Shown here in pieces: positions 59,018 to 64,000 of a stretch of DNA of 64,000 nt. The stretch's first letter is position 1. Every line of letters begins with the position of its first letter. A model generated the notes under the pieces. That model was given only the letters and a program-made list of their open reading frames with translations. It made no database searches and was not told the DNA's origin. The DNA comes from Buddleja alternifolia (taxonomy: Eukaryota > Streptophyta > Magnoliopsida > Lamiales > Scrophulariaceae), in NCBI GenBank assembly GCA_019426215.1, contig CM033401.1:16249134-16313133 (forward strand), read 5' to 3'. The position numbers and the translations under genes were made by a program.

Positions 59018-59992
59018 TGTTAGGAATCCTTTTAATCGAAACGCAGCGGAAATTAAAACATGTCGGATTCATAAAGTTGAATCACTTTATGGTTGTTGAT
59101 GATTTTTCATATTTCAAGAACATTAATCATAAAATCGAATTAGCTTGCTTGAAGCGTGATTCGATTCTTGATCTACAATCTACAACATCAATCCCCGGGA
59201 CTCCTGTCTCTAGAGCTTCACGCGAAATAAGCTTGAATTCTCCGAATTCCTCTCTCCTTGTGAAAAACGGCTAGGCAGAGAAGAGGAGGAGGGGTTTTCT
59301 TTTCTGTACGTGTTAGGCGGATAATTGAATTCTGCTTTTACCTAGGAGTTTGAGGATTAAATAAATCCACAAATCCTAAGGCCCATGGTGGGCGCCTCTT
59401 AGGGCCCTAGTGGACGACCCAGATGGGCTAAATTAGTCCAGTCAACTTAGTCCATCTTTTAATTAATTAATCTAGCTTAAATCCAATTAAACACACAATT
59501 AATTAATTAATCAGTTCTTTTAAATTCAAATAATTAATCAATCTAATTAATTTAATACTTGAATTATTGATTTAATAAATTATCATTTAATCTAATTAAA
59601 TAATTAATTAAATCAATTCGTCCTTTTATTTAATTTGTCCATCCAATGACAAATTACCAAAATGCCCTTACAACGAATACATAAAGATATCTCGCTTACT
59701 TCTTATAGCACGACTCTCTAGGTTCATCTCGACTGGAAATGGAAGGATACCAAGGGGTGTGGGTATCACCTAGCCAGTCCCGTGGACCCACATCATAGCC
59801 CAATCGAGTACAAAAATGAATGTGTCATTATGAACCTCTCGATCATAAATATCATATGAGTATAAGCCCTTCACTGACGTATCCCGATCGAGTGAGAGTC
59901 ATGGAATATGTCAAACTCACAAGACTTGATACTGTTCAATAGATCATAGTAAGATGAAATTACCAAACTACCCTCCGTGTTCCACACGAGTT
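59018..59992 (-). mobile_element. Copia LTR, minus strand, truncated by SIRE
   Basis: On the minus strand it ends GATTAAAAGGATTCCTAACA at 59018. Its inner part shares CACGGAGGGTAGTT with the LTR at 54706. It is interrupted at about 59993 by the end of the SIRE LTR. The rest of this LTR is not found in the window. Confidence 0.7.
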
Positions 59993-61487
59993 AGTTGGTG
60001 GTCCCAAGTGGCATACGAAAGGGTCTAGAAGGGGAGGTTGAATAGACCCTGAAGTCTTTTTCGACTTCAAAAATTCATATCACTTTTAAAGATTAGAACA
60101 CTTAGAAAGCTGAGCGCTTGGGTCAGACGCTTCAGTAAAGATAACTTAGACTTAGTGATTTCAGCAATTTACCAAAGTAGGGTAACGCTTAGATCGCTTA
60201 ATCAGGATTAGCACAGCGAAAATGATTTTAAAGCTTTAGCATTCGTTTTGGTTAAATAGTCGCTTAGCAGATTGACTTGTCTTTTTCAGAATAGATAAAA
60301 TAATATGAAACAAGACAATAATAAAAGCAAATGACACAAGATATATAAGGTTCACTACGTGATGTAATCCCAGCTACGTCATTCTTCTCCTTTTTCACTT
60401 GGAGGAAATTTACTAAGATGATTATCAAAGAATCACACAGAATCTTCTACAAGATAGTAAATAGGTGAAAATGATCTCGGGCTCCTTGATCATACAGATG
60501 TCGGCACTAATGAAGATCTTCTTCTACAAGCTTCTCTCACTCAGAAATACTGCCTGTTTCAACAACTTTCTCACTCAGATAAAAGGTTGAGGGTTTTATC
60601 ACGAGGGTTTGTTTGTTTTTGGAAAGATCAAACAACTTAGAATATCTCAGTAAGAGTTTAGATTTCTTCTTTGGAAGATGTTTGAGATATTTTTGACTGT
60701 ATGGAATGTATGTAAAAGGCTTGAAAGATTTTGGCTATGGAGTTTCTAGGCTTTTTCTTCAACAAATTTTTTCTTGTGCATGTACGTATATATCTATCTG
60801 TATTTATTTTTAGGGTTTGCTGGAAGTAAGGTATTTATAGGCAATTCTTGGGATTTGTCCGTTGGACACATGTGAGAGCGTGTCTTTCACGCGGCGCGTG
60901 ATTATGCCTTTTCTCTGACATTCCTGAATTCCTTCTGGTTCTGATTGGATGGGAGCAGCTATAAACTCTGAATTTCTGACAGTCTAGTGAAAAGGTGGCT
61001 TGTCCACAAGTCAAATTGGCTTATCACATTTAATGCTCTTATTAGGCATTTAATGCATTTGAATTTGTTTCTCGTTGGAAATAAATGTCCGTTGAATTAT
61101 TGCATTTAAATCCTTCATGACTTGAGAATTTATTTCCGGTGAATCTGATACTGATCGCTAGAGTGCTTTGAGCGCTTGATACATGAATCCTGAAATAGTC
61201 TTTTAGCGTTTGACAGACGTTAAGGATAAATCTTCATCTTCTTCAGACTTCAGACGCTGATCTTTAACTCCATCTCTAATAGGCTCATCTAGAATTCTAT
61301 TAGCGATTCGGTATCTAATACTGAGTCTAAAATCTACAAACATAAAAATTATAAGTCTAACAAAATTACATTCTTTCAAACGCTTATACAATTGATCTAT
61401 GAAACATAAACTTACATTATATTTTGGGGTCTAACATAAAATCCTATCCTGTCATCATCAAAACATCTAACATGAAATTTCCTAACA
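59993..61487 (-). mobile_element. 3' LTR of a second SIRE-like element, minus strand
   Basis: On the minus strand it starts TGTTAGGAAATTTCATG at 61487 and ends GGGACCACCAA near 59993. Length is about 1.5 kb, like the unsplit form of the LTR at 8412, with high similarity over long stretches (for example CACGCGCCGCGTGA). The terminal bases have decayed (CTAA instead of ACA). Confidence 0.88.
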
Positions 61488-61502
61488 ATTTCCCCCTTTT
61501 TG
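61488..61502 (-). promoter_or_regulatory. polypurine tract of the second SIRE-like element
   Basis: The minus strand reads AAAAAGGGGGAAATT immediately before the LTR start. It matches the tract at 8399-8411. Confidence 0.85.
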
Positions 61503-61726
61503 ATGATGTTAAGACTTTAACTCTTATAACTCTTTTATAAATTAAGAGTTCAAAAAAAAGCCCAAAAATAATTATAAGTTAGCGTTTGGAAATTTAGTAA
61601 AGTTAGCTAATGTTAGATTAGCCTCAACAAGGTGTTTCAGCGATAAATCATTCATTCATATAGAAAGATAAGCATACATGATTTATACTGAATAAAATAG
61701 CAAAAAAATAAAAAAAATTCAAGCAT

Positions 61727-62075
61727 TCATCTTTTCTGTCGCTTTATGCTTTCTTGTTTTTGGTAGATCTCATTTGCTAAGTCTATGAGGAGTCGATCAA
61801 CGTCTATCATGGTGGTATGTTGGAGTTCATCATAGTCATGCCTTCGCTGTCTAGCGCTTTCATTCAGTTCTTTCAGCCTATCGACCCATTCCCTTGGAGG
61901 AATACCAAGTTCACAAATTAAGTCGTAATATATGTCTTGTCTTCTATCGTTGGATGGTTTCCAGTTGATAGGTCGTCTAAGCAGTCCGGCATAAGGATGA
62001 AATCTCATACTTTCTAAAAAATCAAGCCTATTTACATGTGTTGACCGATTTCTTGAGTGATAATAAGGGAAGGGG
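61727..62075 (-). pseudogene. C-terminal fragment of SIRE envelope-like gene
   Basis: The minus-strand frame matches the end of the envelope-like gene at 7830-8158: LDFLESMRFHPYAGLLRRPI, then RQDIYYDLICELGI, REWVDRLKELNESARQRRHD, YDELQHTTMIDVDRLLIDLA and a basic end SIKRQKR. The similarity fades beyond about 62060 into unrelated DNA, so the rest of the gene was deleted or replaced. Conservation of this block in two divergent copies suggests it was under selection as protein in the active family. Confidence 0.8.
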
Positions 62076-62457
62076 GCGATTTTTTTACATGTGGTGGAGG
62101 AGGAAAAGAGTTTTCCCCTTCTCCAAGTCTTCATAGGATAAGGATTACTAGAGAGTTTAGGAGAAAGGAAGTTTCCTTTTCCTAATTGGACTCTAGGTAA
62201 TCTTCACCTATAAATAAAAGAAGAAGGAGACTACAAAGGATGATGATTTTTGCTGGAAAAATTCGCTCCTCCCTAGCTTCTAAAATCAGACACCTTCTTC
62301 TCCCTTTCCAACAAGACGTCGTTCTATTCATGTGTTGAATTAAACGACTTAGAAAATAATCCTACCCTTCATATAATCAAGCCTAAGTTAAGCTTAGAAT
62401 CGTTTTGTTGTCTAGCACGCAAGGCAAGACGATTGGTGACTTAAACGACGTGTGGAT
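62076..62457 (+). other. LTR-like or leader-like fragment, no gene
   Basis: Non-coding DNA with a TATA-like CCTATAAATAAAAG near 62208 followed by a CT-rich stretch, which looks like the promoter and leader part of an LTR. No ends are visible. It separates the SIRE fragment from a Gypsy-like LTR. Confidence 0.4.
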
Positions 62458-64000
62458 TGATAAGAGTCATTTTTACGTGTTTTTAAGCCCCTTTGCGTTT
62501 ATGTCTTAGGTTCATTTATCGCTTGATTCTTGCCACATGTGCGTTTAATTCGTGCATTAAGTGATTTCAGGTCTTAAATGGATACAATCAAAGAACGGGA
62601 TGAAAAATGACGTATAAAACAAGTTTAGGCCAAATTGCTACGCACCCCTACGCCTAGGCGCCATCTTGCCCACGCCCGGGCGCCGTATCTGCATTTGTTT
62701 CCACGGTTGAGCGCTATTTTCTTATGTTTAGAGACCGAATTGGATGAAGTTTCCTTCTACAAAGTTGTATAACTATGTGTTAGCTTCAAATGAGGACTTG
62801 AATCATCCAAATCGAAGTTTTGTGGAGAGAGTTATGAAGGAAATACAATTACTGCGCCAGACAGAGGCAAATACTCCCAACATTCTGCTGACGGCGCCCG
62901 AGCGCCATAATTCCCGCGCCTAGGCGTGGCCACATCCGAGATTTGATTCCTTTCAGCCAAAAGATCATTATTTGATGGGGGAATGGAACATTTAAAGCCA
63001 AGAGGTCATCACATGTATGAGAGGGATGTCATAAGTATGTTTCTTACTAGATCTACTTTAGGGAATTTTATACTACTCACTTTAAGAGTAGTGGAGGACA
63101 CACTAGGGGGGGCACACACTAGGAGCTGATTTGTGGTGGTCTTCTTAAGGCATTTTTGAGCAATTGACCGAGACATCTTGGAGGAGGAGAGAGAGAGAGG
63201 CATTTTTGGCCATCACTTTTCACTCATCATCATTCATCACCATTTCTTCATCACTTTTGGAGGGGAACAAAGAGAGAGGAGCTAAGGATTGAAGATCAAG
63301 AGAGCAAAGATCCATCATCAATCAATTGAGGGAGTTTTAATTATTTGCATTTACATGTTTATTTCCATGAGTATGTATATGTTTGTATTAGATGTTCTTA
63401 AGGCTTTGATGAGAGGCTAATATTGTAGAACTAAGGCCATGTGAAGGCCAAATTTATGAATCAATATATGTGAAGTTGCTCTTTGTATTAATTCTCCTAT
63501 TGCTTTGTGTGTTAATTCTATGCTTTTATTCCAATCATGTGTTTGATCACCATATGCTTGCTATCTTGCCTAATCTAGTTGTTCGAGAGAAAATAGATTA
63601 GGGTGCAAGAGAATTAACACATCATCCGAAACAAATGAGGGATTGCCCTAGAAATAGGTAAAGATTCCCGGGTGTTGTTAGCCGGATTCATTCGGGGAAG
63701 CTCTAGAACGTTAATGCGTGATTTTTGATTAGATTCTCGGATAGACATATTTAGAGAACCGTCAATTAATCGTAGGATTATTATGTGCCGAGACATCGGG
63801 TAATAGTTAATTTAGGAGTTTCCACCAAAGCAATAGGAGTCTAATAATTCGAAGAGTAGCTCATATATATTGACGAGTAGATTCGGTTGTAGCATGTGCC
63901 TTAGTCATTTTATCATACGTGAGATTAAATCTATAGTACGTTTCTCTTTGGTTCTTCGTTTGTTTAATCTTTTTCTTGCACTTTACTTTAATTGTCATAT
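62458..64000 (+). mobile_element. Gypsy-like LTR, runs out of window
   Basis: Starts TGATAAGAGTCATTTTTACG, the pattern also seen at 58352. It carries the GCGCCTAGGCGTGG-type blocks (near 62660 and 62920) common in this LTR group, then a GAGAGAGAGAGG leader near 63190. The long stretch to 64000 has no gene; short frames on either strand are chance. The end lies beyond the window. Confidence 0.55.

Overview
This window is nuclear DNA from a flowering plant, most likely a eudicot. Reasons: multi-exon genes with GT-AG introns, layered Ty1/Copia elements including a SIRE-type element with an envelope-like gene, CACTA (En/Spm) and Mutator-like DNA transposons, RPA-like OB-fold coding, and one complete GPI-anchored GDPD-like (SHV3/GDPDL family) gene. 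The species cannot be fixed from the sequence alone. The window is almost entirely transposable elements nested in each other, with one intact ordinary host gene.

Layout. 1-11158: 3' part of a plus-strand SIRE-like Copia element: decayed RT/RNase H, a spacer with a TATA box, a long decayed envelope-like gene (1788-8158) with two small apparent introns, polypurine tract and 3' LTR. A 2.3 kb non-autonomous CACTA element (4851-7172) sits in the envelope-like gene and a 1.28 kb Mutator-like element (9544-10822) sits in the LTR. 11159-18341: remnants of two Tork/Angela-like Copia elements and their 3' LTRs; the second LTR carries a minus-strand solo SIRE-type LTR with a 5 bp target duplication. 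18342-26391: an open reading frame of unknown function, a deleted Copia LTR, a decayed multi-exon RPA70-like gene on the minus strand and a strongly strand-skewed flank that may belong to a Helitron. 28140-31384: a 1.5 kb LTR-like unit in two head-to-tail copies. 32138-36245: the complete nine-exon GDPDL gene on the minus strand; a 385 bp MITE with 10 bp target duplications lies about 1 kb upstream.

38700-50692: primer-binding site and LTR of a minus-strand Copia element. The LTR is split by a 9.9 kb CACTA element (40131-50048) encoding a TNP2-type transposase and a second multi-exon gene that combines a Ptta/En/Spm-type domain with a Ulp1/C48 cysteine-protease domain. Both genes carry apparent single-base deletions, mostly in A-runs. 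50693-59992: very decayed Copia DNA, several Copia LTRs, a short LINE-like insertion and a Gypsy-like LTR. 59993-62060: 3' end of a second SIRE-like element, minus strand. 62458-64000: a probable Gypsy LTR leaving the window.

The two CACTA elements share ends, a 3 bp target-duplication habit and the subterminal motif TTACAGCGGTT, so the large one or a relative could have mobilised the small one. The nesting order gives relative ages: SIRE insertion, then CACTA or MULE inside it; Copia LTR, then SIRE LTR or CACTA inside it.
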